A stretch of 64,000 nt of DNA, taken from the NCBI GenBank assembly GCA_905178155.1, contig CAJINV010000004.1, forward strand, positions 6,720,842 to 6,784,841, written 5' to 3'. Positions 13,501 through 21,677 of this stretch are shown here, one piece after another (within the stretch, counting starts at the first letter, position 1; each line of letters starts with the position of its first letter). This stretch comes from Amoebophrya sp. A120 (taxonomy: Eukaryota; Sar; Dinophyceae; Syndiniales; Amoebophryaceae). Under the pieces are notes generated by a model that was not told the origin of the DNA, did no database searches, and worked only from the letters and a program-made list of their open reading frames with translations. A program made the translations under genes and the position numbers.

Positions 13501-16194
13501 CTCGCCGGAGACACAAATCTGTGCTGCGTGGACGCAAATCTGTGTTGCGCGCAGCGCAAATCAGTGTTGCGCGCAGCTCGCCGCAGACACAAATCTGTGC
13601 TGCGTCGACGCAATCGGAGCTCCGGGGGGCCTCGTGAGGATTTGCGCGAGATAGAAAGAGGTCGGGGCTCCAGTGCTGCACTTTTCTCCAGCCAAGACCT
13701 GCGCTTCCTCAACCCAAGCAAAACACACTTGGGAAATAGAGACAAACTCGCGCAAAATTTGGATCAGCCCCCGCTTGGTCATGCCGGGCGGGCGGGGGCT
13801 TTTTGCGCAACCCCTTGGCTGCGCGAGCCCCTTGCTTGCAAACCCCTCGATAATAAATTGGGCCCCTGAGCATGCAGCTGCTCTCCCGCCCGGCTTCTCT
13901 TGAAGGCAGCCAAAGAATGAAAGTTCCACTTCTTGCCTGCCTTCAACATGTTTTCCCGAATCGGTTGTATGATTTCGGGGCTCCAGGCAGAAATCCGGGC
14001 CGCTGGCTAACAAATATTGGGTCGGGCGATTAATCTGCGCTGAATGATCAAGAAACCCAAACAAAGCCCACACACCTGCAAAGCCTAATCAGGAAGCCAG
14101 CCTCGCGCCGGTTGGGGCTTTTTAGAAGGGTCAAAAATATCTATCGCCCCACCCGCCCACCAGGCTGGTGGGTGGGTAGGTCGGTAGGCGTGGCCAAGGG
14201 GCAGCGCACGCTCGTGCCACCCACCCACCAGCGAGGTGGGTGGGTAGGTCGGTGGGCGTGGCCAATAGGCAGCGCGCGCTCCCTCGCCGCACCCACCCAC
14301 CAGGCTGGTGGGTGGGTAGGTCGGTAAGCGTGGCCAAGAGGCAGCGCGCGCTCCCTCGCCCCACCCGCCCACCAGGCTGGTGGGTGGAAAGGTCGGTAGG
14401 CGTGGCCAATAGGCGGCGCGCGCTCGTCTCAGACCCCCACCTGCCTGGTGGGTGGGCCGGTCGCTCGGCAGGCGTGGCCAATAGGCAGCGGAGGCTTGCT
14501 CCACCCACCCACCAGGCAGGTGGGCGGGTAGGTCGGTAGGCGTGGCCAAGAGGCAACGCACGCTCACCCCACCCACCCACCAGCGAGGTGGGTGGGTAGG
14601 TCGGTAGGCGTGGTCAATAGGCAGCGCACGCTCGCCCCACCCGCCCACTAGGCCCGTGGGTGGGTAGGTCGGTAGGCGTGGCCAAGGGACAGCGCACGCT
14701 CGCCCCGCCCACCCACCAGCGAGGTGGGTGGGTAGGTCGGTGGGCGTGGCCAATAGGCAGCGCACGCTCGCCGCACCCACCCACCAGGCTGGTGGGTGGG
14801 TAGGTCGGTGGGCGTGGCCAATAGGCAGCGCGCGCTCCCTCGCCCCACCCATCCACCAGGCTGGTGGGCCGGTAGGTCGGTAGGCGTGGCCAATAAGCAG
14901 CGCGCGCTCCCTCGCCCCACCTACCCACCAGGTGGGTGGGTAGGTCGGTAGGCGTGACCAGTAGGCAGCCGGCTCTGGGTGGAAAGGCACGCATAGGTAG
15001 GTAGGTGGGCCGGTGCGATCATGGTATTGCAATGAATCGAAAAGACGCCTGGTAGGTGGGTAGGTAGGCAGCTGCGGCAGTAATAGTGGATGAATCTCAG
15101 AAAAACACAAAACACAATGTAGCGGGTTCGGTGGGTCAAATGTCGTCTGTCCAAAACCAACCAACCAACCGACCAACCCACCGGAATTTAGGCCCGCAGG
15201 CCCACGCCTATTGTGAAAATATGACAAACAGGGAATACGAAGCCGTGTTTATGTGCAACATCGACACGGCCGAATCTACGGAAGCAGAAGATCCGCCAAA
15301 AACCAACGCGCAGAAAATCGAGGAAAAATACACACACTCCCTATCCAAGGATGGGCACATGAACCCGCACATGTTGATATCAAATGTAAAAATGTCTGGG
15401 TCTGGAAGGTTGGAGCTTGTGATGCTAATTCTGGATGATGCAAAAATCTGTGTTGCATGAATGCCAAAAGTTGCCCACTAAGTTGAGAGGAAGTTTCTCA
15501 TGCAGGATAGGCATGATAGCGATAGGGATCCCGCAGAATCTGTCATGCTAGGTCCTGCACTCCAGATGACATGGATCATGGAAAATCTGCATGACAAGTG
15601 TCAGAATCTTCCAGACCCAGATATTTTTACAATCCATAGCTGAAATTTCTCTACGACACGCTAGAGAAAGAGCCCCTGATATCCTGAGTAAAAACGTACC
15701 CACACCATAGTCAAGATGGGAAATCGGCTAGACAAATCCACAAGTTTTGGCTGTTTTGCATGACAAATTTGGATTCGTAGTGTAGTGCTGTTTGAGCTAG
15801 CTTAGCAGCATCACAGATCTAGCATACCATGCTGATTGGAGCATGACAAATTGCAAAACACGACTAGAAAATGCTTCTCATGGGGCTCCGCATGAGAAAC
15901 ATTTTCAGCATGCAGATTTGCATTACAACTCTGGTGTGGGTACGTTTTTACTCAGGATACCTGATCGAGGTGGACACGGGCATGGGGCCGAAATTTGTGG
16001 ATTTATCCAAGGAGGAAGTGGGCACGTCCGAGGCAACCACCCAGAAATGGGAAGGCTATAAGGAGGAGTGTTCGAAGTCCATTGAAATGAACAAGGAAAA
16101 CTTTACGAAGGTCGTGGAATGGTATAAAGTTTTTGAAGATGTTCATGTGGATGCTTCATCGATTTGGGCTTGGTTGGCGCAGCAGTACCCGTAG
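4578..16194 (+). CDS. Androglobin/calpain-like protein, 23 exons, 1466 aa
   Basis: Joined exons 4578-4869, 5091-5120, 5267-5333, 5593-5647, 5870-6029, 6223-6464, 6700-7008, 7242-7322, 7599-7860, 8029-8069, 8358-8500, 8670-8744, 9030-9049, 9308-9387, 9577-9621, 9947-10032, 10317-10951, 11218-11504, 11660-12381, 12667-13023, 15232-15377, 15644-15679 and 15965-16194 give one 4401-nt open frame. Androglobin-like features appear in order: FPVWSNGGAEKIDKG near residue 93; the calpain-fold stretch NPSGKYVVKLFIMGKWR then VVVDDTVPC; HLLTGYIPVVEP; a YWINWTDVV...FYESADKF block; and a C-terminal KWRLEIFADGDL...MKKW segment. I cannot identify a globin core or a convincing Cys-His-Asn triad, so protease activity is doubtful. 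Androglobins are linked to cilia and flagella in other lineages, so a flagellar role is possible but inferred. Six introns are GT-AG and sixteen are inverted-repeat elements. Confidence 0.78.
4870..5085. mobile_element. Introner, family IN-D, intron 1 of androglobin-like gene
   Basis: Left end TATGAGAGTGCACAAG, right end GGTTGTGCACTGTCAAA. The flanking repeat is TGGAG/TGGTG, with one mismatch. Removal joins N-G-G-A-E-K in frame. The right end is a mutated form of the family's usual CTCTCATA. Confidence 0.82.
5121..5261. mobile_element. Introner, family IN-B, intron 2 of androglobin-like gene
   Basis: Left end TATCCTGTGCAAAAGTATCG, right end CTTTTGCAATGCATA. Flanking repeat AGCCG (5116-5120 and 5262-5266). 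A GT-AG alternative (5120-5263) runs into a stop 15 codons later, whereas precise removal of one repeat copy keeps the frame open. Confidence 0.9.
5334..5587. mobile_element. Introner, family IN-G (only copy), intron 3 of androglobin-like gene
   Basis: Terminal repeats of about 30 bp: TATGGCGTTCTCAAACG on the left against TTTGAGAATGCCATA on the right. Flanking repeat CCTGG (5329-5333 and 5588-5592). Removal joins E-P-P-G-G-A-G-G in frame. Confidence 0.85.
7323..7593. mobile_element. Introner, family IN-C, in androglobin-like gene
   Basis: Left end TATGGATTGCAAAAGTGTC, with GGGTCTGG following; right end CCAGACCCAGACATATTTGC then AGTGCATA. Flanking repeat GGGCC. Removal joins L-T-W-A-R-L-S-T in frame. 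Confidence 0.9.
7861..8023. mobile_element. Introner, family IN-B (reverse orientation), in androglobin-like gene
   Basis: Left end TATGCATTGCAAAAGTACAA, right end GCACTTTTGCAGGGGATA. Flanking repeat GAAGC (7856-7860 and 8024-8028). Removal joins G-L-K-P-D-W-A in frame. Confidence 0.88.
8070..8352. mobile_element. Introner, family IN-C, in androglobin-like gene
   Basis: Left end TATCAAATGCAAATGTGTC, right end GATATTTGCAATGCATA. Flanking repeat TGAAA (8065-8069 and 8353-8357). Removal joins R-H-V-K-M-E-M-P in frame. Confidence 0.88.
8745..9024. mobile_element. Introner, family IN-A, in androglobin-like gene
   Basis: Left end TATCCTGAGTGAAAACGTCC, right end GGACGTTTTTAAATAGGATA. Flanking repeat CGGAA (8740-8744 and 9025-9029). 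Removal joins L-T-R-N-I-D-G-G in frame. The following exon is only 20 nt. Confidence 0.9.
9050..9302. mobile_element. Introner, family IN-C (diverged), in androglobin-like gene
   Basis: Left end TATGAAGTGCAAATATGTC, right end CATTTGCAGTTGATA. Flanking repeat CTGGA (9045-9049 and 9303-9307). Removal joins G-Y-W-I-N-W-T-D in frame, inside a block that resembles human androglobin. Confidence 0.87.
9388..9571. mobile_element. Introner, family IN-B, in androglobin-like gene
   Basis: Left end TATGGATTGCAAGAGTGATC, right end GAGTCTCTTGCAATGCATA. Flanking repeat AGCAC (9383-9387 and 9572-9576). Removal joins C-V-E-H-D-S-V-P in frame. Confidence 0.88.
9622..9941. mobile_element. Introner, family IN-E, in androglobin-like gene
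   Basis: Left end TATCAAAAGGAAAAGACCCC, right end TTATTTTTCCTCGCGATA. Flanking repeat TGCTG (9617-9621 and 9942-9946). Removal joins K-V-M-L-P-T-K-P in frame. Confidence 0.88.
10033..10311. mobile_element. Introner, family IN-A, in androglobin-like gene
   Basis: Left end TATCATTTGTAAAAACGTCC, right end GCCTTTACACAGGAGA (last bases mutated from GGATA). Flanking repeat CCCAC (10028-10032 and 10312-10316). Removal joins T-S-P-T-D-T-S-S in frame. Confidence 0.87.
10952..11213. mobile_element. Introner, family IN-C, in androglobin-like gene
   Basis: Left end TATGCTTCGCAAATATGTC, right end CGACTTGCATTTGATAT, with GAGC matching on both sides (GGAGC/TGAGC). Removal joins G-S-E-H-C-F-L-L in frame. 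Confidence 0.84.
11505..11654. mobile_element. Introner, family IN-B, in androglobin-like gene
   Basis: Left end TATCCTGTGCAAAAGTATCG, right end GATGCTTTTGTGATGCATA. Flanking repeat ACACG (11500-11504 and 11655-11659). Removal joins L-P-D-T-A-K-R-T in frame. Confidence 0.9.
12382..12661. mobile_element. Introner, family IN-A, in androglobin-like gene
   Basis: Left end TATCCTGATTGAAAACGTCC, right end GAACGTTTTTACTCAGGATA. Flanking repeat TCTTT/TCCTT, with one mismatch. Removal joins D-A-V-S-F-P-H-L in frame. Confidence 0.85.
13423..13615. repeat. Short tandem repeats with CACAAATCTGTG core
   Basis: About eight copies of a near-palindromic CAAATCTGTG core joined by GCTGCG or GTTGCGCGC linkers. 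A longer unit of roughly 80-90 bp (CTCGCCGGAGACAC, then CTCGCCGCAGACAC) repeats about twice. Confidence 0.8.
14140..14965. repeat. Minisatellite, about 12 copies of a 65-73-bp unit
   Basis: Each unit holds a small hairpin (CCACCCACCAGGCTGGTGGG), then TAGGTCGGTAGGCGTGGCCA and an AGGCAGCGCGCGCTC block. Counting the GGCGTGGCCA word gives 12 units with point differences. The long frames across it on both strands are simple-repeat artefacts. Confidence 0.9.
15378..15638. mobile_element. Introner, family IN-C, in androglobin-like gene
   Basis: Left end TATCAAATGTAAAAATGTC, right end GATATTTTTACAATCCATA. Flanking repeat GTTGA/GCTGA, with one mismatch. Removal joins P-H-M-L-K-F-L-Y in frame. Confidence 0.85.
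15680..15959. mobile_element. Introner, family IN-A, in androglobin-like gene
   Basis: Left end TATCCTGAGTAAAAACGTAC, right end GTACGTTTTTACTCAGGATA, a perfect 20-bp inverted pair. Flanking repeat CCTGA. Removal joins E-P-L-I-E-V-D-T in frame. Confidence 0.92.
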
Positions 16195-16361
16195 CGGATG
16201 CAGAATCAGTTGAATATTATCAGTTGTTACTTTCGCATATGAGAATGAGGGTGCTAAATGTTGTTTCACGAAAACAGAACGGCTGCTCGTCTTTTGCAGC
16301 GCAATGGCAATTATAAAGAACCAAGTATTATAAAGAACCAAGTAAAAGAAAAAGAAAATAA

Positions 16362-17215
16362 ATGCCTCCTGTGTCTAGGTATGCCGCGTTACCATACGGC
16401 GAGACGGCACTGACAGAGACGCGCGAAGCGCTAGTCGCCTACACGAACACGCGATGGGAGAAGCGGGATGCGTTGAGTGAAACTTTATTGAAGGAGGAGT
16501 TCGACCTCGAAGCACTGAAAACCGCAGTCAGTGAAGCGATTGAGGCGGATGTCAAGGTAGTACAATATCGTGTGTACTAGTACGAGGACCCTGGGGAAGA
16601 CGAAGAGTTTAGTACTTGGGTTTGTCATGCGAGCTGAACATCCATGCATGTTGCAAAAATGCATACCAAAACGCTTGATACTAATCCAAAAAAACACAGA
16701 TCATCAGCCCGGACCTGGTATCCTCGGCCGAGGCCCGTGTGGACCTTGATGCGAGGATGGCGACTCTGGAAGAAAAAGTGACCGCGTACGAGGAACTAAA
16801 GACTGCCCTTGAGGAGCCAGTGGAGGAAGTAACGGAAGAGAGAACGAAGCAGGAAGAGCAGGCGGTGACATTGGTATTGATAAAGATTTTTTTGTCATGC
16901 ATAACCTGCAGCAGGAGTTCAGATTCCAGTATTATCAATGCATAGTCGTGCTGGCCACAACTAACTGCTGGCCTATTTTTACTCTTAAGTACGCTCCTTG
17001 TTACGTTGGTCCCTTCGAAAGAAAGAGCCAGCAAAACAAGAACCTACTTTACTTAGGTCGACGAGCTTCGCGTCGAGCTGGAGGCGGCGCAGGCCACAGT
17101 CACCAAAATCCTCCCGGTGGGGGAGACCGCGGTGCCGCTGGGCGAGCGCTGGGCAGGCCTGTCCGAGAAGGTCGGTGCGATCACTGCACCACCAGAGGCG
17201 GGAGAGGACGAGTAG
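16362..17215 (+). CDS. Small acidic coiled-coil protein, three exons
   Basis: Exons 16362-16556, 16700-about 16872 and 17057-17215 join in frame. The second donor could be at 16865 or 16874, nine bases apart, and either keeps the frame. The product of about 175 residues is rich in Glu, Lys, Ala and Leu, with heptad-like stretches such as LDARMATLEEKVTAYEELK and VDELRVELEAAQATV, and ends APPEAGEDE. This predicts a coiled coil with no other domain. It starts 168 bp after the androglobin-like gene on the same strand and has no intact inverted-repeat element. I do not recognise the family. A structural or flagellar adaptor role is only a guess from the composition and the neighbour. Confidence 0.68.
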
Positions 17216-18272
17216 GTGGGTATTTATTTGCTTCGATTATGAATAATGTGAGGCACCAGGATCTTCATATAGAAGTACACATCGAGATCGAGGAACAGAT
17301 ACAACAAGAACCCAAGTTAGTAGACTATTGTGTCAAGGTAAAAAACTCAAGCCAGAAAAAAAGAGTAGTACTACCCATTTGTACGAACCTTCTCCGATGA
17401 ACAAGTGTGACACCGTCCTGATTCGACTCATATTATTCACCTGTATCATTTGTATCGATGAAATGTCACCTGTACAAAGGATGATTATCTTGTCGCGGAA
17501 GCACAGTCGATTCGATTTTTGCACCAGGTCACATTAGAGGACAACATCCTTTTTATTCTGAATTAGATTCGATGACACCGACGAAAAAGGACCAAAACCA
17601 GACGATCGGCACGCTGTTGAGAATAGTATCAGAAGCTGAAACAGTAACTGCGAGTAGGTTGAGCATTTCTGGTTCTTGATGAAAGCGAGATTTGTAAATC
17701 TGTGGGTTCTGAAAGAGCTCTTCCGCTGAAGAAGGTGCTGCATAGTAGAAAGCAGTCCTCGTAATTGGAATGGCCCTTATTTCCAGGTTCTGGATCAATG
17801 TATGAGTATGAAAATGAAATGCAGCTAGTCCTCGATCCTTGCTAGAAGTAGCTGCACTCAGATCACCCCGAAAACCAAGATCTCTGAACAAGCGGGATCC
17901 AGCAGGAGCATGATTTGACACTTCCTTCGGAACAGTTCAAGAGAAAATATAAAATTGTGTCGTGGTTCTGGTTGCGAAATCATAATCCACAAGCAAAGGC
18001 TCTTCACGGTCACAGAGACGATGATCCAGTAAAAGGTGAGAAGCAAGCTTGAAAAGAAACTCGCCTTCACCTCTGCACAAGATCTCGGAAGTGTTGTTCA
18101 GGCATTATTTTGTGCAAAGTAAACATCTTTTCAACCAATACATGACCTCGCAGCACGACGCATTCAAGTAGATTTCATTATCGATCGTTTGTTCTACTGC
18201 ACCGCTGTTGAATATAACAAAGTAAGAAAAGAAAAACAACCCTCTAGCTGCAGTCAAATTTTTTCCAAAAAA
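17216..18272. other. Intergenic, about 1.06 kb, no gene recognised
   Basis: AT-rich sequence with short unrelated frames on both strands. No RNA gene, repeat or element end was found. The stretch just upstream of 18273 presumably holds the helicase promoter, but no motif is clear. Confidence 0.5.
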
Positions 18273-21083
18273 ATGGCGGAGAAGATTTCAAAGCGATCGG
18301 CCGACAGCGCCGCTGGCGCCGAGGGCGTCACGAAGAAAAAGAAGAAGCAGAAGACGGAAGCGAAGGAGGCAGTCGCGGTTGAGGAGCCAAAGGTTGCTGA
18401 AAGTGAACAAACCGCACCTGCCTCTACTACCGAGAAGAAGAAAAAGAAAAAGAAGAATAAAGACAGCAGCCCAGCTGGTACCGAGGAAACTAGCACCACC
18501 GCAACAGCCGCTGGCTCCCCAACTACGGAGGAGGAAGTAGTCGCTGCTGTTGAAGAGCCGGTCGTTGCAGAGAAAAAAAAGAAGAAAAAGAAGAGCAAAG
18601 ACACGACAGGAGATGTTGATGTTGTTGAAACGGCGGAAAATAAGAAAACTGCAACAGCAGAAGTTGTAGTTCCAGCAGCAGCTTCAAAAAGTAGCCAAGC
18701 AGACCACTCTTCCCACCCCTTTTACGCGGAGCACAACATTACCGTGACTGGTTGCCCCGCCCCGAAGCCCGCCGTGAAATTTTGCGAGTCCGGTCTTCCG
18801 AAAGAGGTTGCGAATCTCTGCGAGCAGAAATTCGGGAAGGACGGCAAGCCCAGCCCGATTCAGGCGGTGGCGTGGCCGCTGATCATGGAGAAGAAGGACG
18901 TTTTCGGAATCGCGAAGACCGGTTCGGGAAAGTCCCTCGCGTTTGTGTTGCCGTATCTTGCGAAGCGGCTGCAGGAACACAAACTAGCGGTCCAGAACGG
19001 GGAAGAGAAGAAGAAGCAGAAGAAGCACCACTACCCCTCCATGGTCTGTCTCGCGCCGACCAAGGAATTGGTCCAGCAAATCGCCGAAGTGGCGGAGGAA
19101 TTCACGAAGCAACTGGATTTACAGCTCACCGTCCACTGCATTATCGGTGGCGTGCCGAAATACGAACAGGTGAATAAAATTAAGAAATCCGCGTGCGATT
19201 TGGTCATCGCCACCCCCGGGAGACTCCTCGATTTGGTCGAGAACGACCAGGTTTTGAACCTATCCAAATGCGAATACTTGGTGTTGGACGAGGCCGACCG
19301 CATGTTGGACGTATCCTGAGGAAAAACGTCCCCACACCAGAGTTGTCATACAAATGTGCAATGACAGGAACATTTGTAATGCGCAGCTCCATGAGAGGAA
19401 TTTCCAATCTTGTTTTGCAATTTGTAATGCTTTAAACAGGATGTGAAAATGGCTTTCTCATGCGGCTTCTCTTGCCAATCAGCACTACACGGCAGAGGGA
19501 AATTTGTGATGCACAGCTCCCAAAACCTGGAGACTTGTGTTGCTAGATTCCCAACGCCATCTTGACTATGGGGTGGGGACGTTTTTGCTTAGGATAGGAC
19601 GACGGGTTTATCCTATCCATCCGAAAAATCGCGGACTACTGCACAAACGAAGACAAACAAAAGCACCGGCAAACGGTGCTCTTCTCCGCCACCTGGCCGA
19701 TGGAGGTGAACAAGCTCGCGCGGGGCTTACTCCCCAGCAGCGAGAAGCGCGACGAAGCGGTCACGATCACGATTTTGCGGAAGGGGCAAACGATCGACGA
19801 CCCGGATAACATCAACACGGAGGATAAATTATGCATTGCAAAAGTATCGTACTAGTATGAATCGCATCACAAATTTTGCCAAGAACAAATCTGCAATTTG
19901 TCATGCTCGGCAAGGTAGCAAGTTAGATTTGTAATGCATGACAGCAATTACTACGAGTGCGATACTTTTGCACAGGATACAAATTGCAGCTAAACGACGC
20001 GATCAAGCAAAAGTTCCACATACTACCGGACGGACGGCAGAAATACGGGTTGTTGACGAAGACACTGAAGGAGAACAAGGACAAAAAAATTTTGATCTTT
20101 GGCTTGTACAAGAAGGAAGTCGCGAATTTGGAAAACTGGTTGAGGCAAGAGGGCCACAAAATCGTCGCATTGCAGGGCGACATGCTGCAGGACAAGCGGA
20201 CGAAAGCGATTGAGGATTTCAAAAAGAGTACTAGAATTGGGTTTTCTTGGTGGTTTTTGTCATGTACTGCGGATGTAGGTGGACCTACTTTGTTAAGATC
20301 CAAAGTTTTCGTGATGTACACAACAGCATGAGAAATTCTATTCATTTTTATCTATAAACACAAAAACCGTTATCTATGACAAGACTGTCACATAAATTGT
20401 GCTCGAGTGTACGTCCACTCACAACAGGATGAGATAACGACAGAGACTAATGTCAAGGACAAACACACAGATGATGATGATGATGATGATGATGATGACA
20501 CAAAAACCGAATTATGAAACCAAACAGACGTCTGCCGCCTTCTCGTCGCCACGGACGTCGCGGCGCGCGGCTTGGACATTAAGGACATTGACATGGTAAT
20601 CAACTACACTTTCCCCCTCACCTGCGAAGACTTCGTGCACCGCTGCGGGCGAACCGGACGGGCGGGCAGGACCGGACAGGCAATTACGTTTTTCAACACA
20701 ACGGGGGAGCACAAAGAACGGGAGCACTGTATTGCTATTGATTTTGGCGTTTTTTTTGGCTGAAAAATTTACGAAATCCAAATCGGCTTGCCACAAGCGT
20801 GTTCTGATGCGGCGCAAACATCAATAATGATGAAATGCAATAGGAGGTTAGTAAGTATTCTCATTTTGAATAATTGCAAAACACAGGCTTCGACATCATC
20901 CGCCTGTTGGAAGGCGCGAAGCAGCCGGTGCCGGATGAATTGAAGAAACTGAACGCCAACACTTTCACAGCGACGAAGAAAAAATCGCACGGTATGTACG
21001 GAGATTTTTTCAAATCAGCCGAGGAAATGGAAAAGTTGAGCAAGAAAAAGGTCCAGATGAGCTTTGACTCCGACTCGGACTAG
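18273..21083 (+). CDS. DBP3: DEAD-box RNA helicase, DBP3 type
   Basis: Exons 18273-19311, 19602-19829, 19985-20227, 20528-20728 and 20887-21083 give 635 residues. A Lys/Glu-rich N-terminus of about 150 residues (several KKKKKK runs) is typical of nucleolar helicases. Helicase motifs follow in order: a Q-motif region with [18 protein letters not shown] near residue 214, [20 protein letters not shown] near 339, SATWP near 374, [20 protein letters not shown], and [13 protein letters not shown] near 541. The tail, with [12 protein letters not shown] and HGMYGDFFK, matches the tail of yeast Dbp3, which acts in 60S ribosomal subunit maturation. The ATG at 18273 is preferred over 18189 because it starts the basic tail in an A-rich context. 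Introns 1 and 2 are inverted-repeat elements; introns 3 and 4 are GT-AG. Confidence 0.9.
19312..19596. mobile_element. Introner, family IN-A, intron 1 of DBP3
   Basis: Left end TATCCTGAGGAAAAACGTCC, right end GGACGTTTTTGCTTAGGATA. Flanking repeat GGACG (19307-19311 and 19597-19601). It sits just after the DEAD box, and removal restores [11 protein letters not shown]. Confidence 0.93.
19830..19979. mobile_element. Introner, family IN-B (reverse orientation), intron 2 of DBP3
   Basis: Left end TATGCATTGCAAAAGTATCG, right end CGATACTTTTGCACAGGATA. Flanking repeat TAAAT/CAAAT, with one mismatch. Removal joins T-E-D-K-L-Q-L-N in frame. Confidence 0.88.
20469..20499. repeat. GAT trinucleotide microsatellite in DBP3 intron 3
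   Basis: About ten GAT units inside the GT-AG intron 20228-20527. Confidence 0.9.
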
Positions 21084-21677
21084 AATAAAAGCGCAGTTGG
21101 AGGTTCTTCTTAATCCGAAGACGATAAAGCTTCACTACAAGTGGTTCGACATTATTTTGTAATGGAACGATGTATGAAGTAACTGGCACATGAGCAAGTG
21201 ATTCCACCGTGAATTATCGCAGCACATCAAGATGAACCAAGAAGCGAAAGTCACAGGAACGCTAGCGCACGCAGTTTTTCGATCATAGCAGTACGTGCAT
21301 AGAAAATTTACTGAACGGAGAGCGTTCGCGCTCCTGCTTCCAGGAGCTAAGGCTGCATGCACGACACAGAATTTTTGTCGTGTTGCGCCGAACTTTGAAT
21401 AGAAGGCAGTCGTGTTCTGTTCTTGATGCTGAACTGCGATGAAATCGAGGGGCATGAGAACAACGACGAGAACGGCCGGTTTGATGCGTGAGCGCTTCAA
21501 CATCTGAGAGATGATCTTTCCCGTTTTTTTCTTTTCGTATCTTTCTGCGTGATAGATTTTGTGCTTCATTGCTGCAGATAGAGGATCTCTCAAAATGGAT
21601 TCGGATGTGACCTGAACGATGAAGCCGCGGTGAGTTCCTGTTCCAGCGTGGTTGTCCACCGCAGCGAAGGGGCAACC
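21084..21677. other. Intergenic, about 590 bp, no gene recognised
   Basis: The minus-strand frame 21135-21746 covers this gap but has no domain and runs into the signal-peptide exon of the next gene, so it is not called. No repeat or RNA gene was seen. Confidence 0.5.

Larger units (their letters stand above)
13220..15210. mobile_element. 2-kb element with 75-bp terminal inverted repeats, inside a GT-AG intron
   Basis: Bases 13220-13294 are nearly the exact inverse of 15136-15210; both contain a run of GGTT units and a GACAGACGACATTT block. The element lies inside the intron 13024-15231 of the androglobin-like gene. That intron has donor AGG|GTATAT and acceptor AAACAG|G, and joins D-Q-G-E-Y-E in frame. 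No transposase frame is present. The interior is filled by two tandem-repeat arrays, listed separately. Confidence 0.85.

Noticed and set aside
14140-14965. Regularly spaced repeats that could suggest a CRISPR array
   Set aside because: Repeats and spacers are not distinct; whole 65-73-bp units repeat with small changes, there are no cas genes, and the context is eukaryotic.
14085-15227. 380-codon minus-strand frame rich in P-T-D-L-P-T-H repeats
   Set aside because: Direct translation of the minisatellite inside a GT-AG intron; open only because the repeat unit lacks stops.
18189-18272. Upstream ATG for the DBP3 gene
   Set aside because: The residues between 18189 and 18273 are not helicase-like; the ATG at 18273 begins the basic N-terminus and has the better context.
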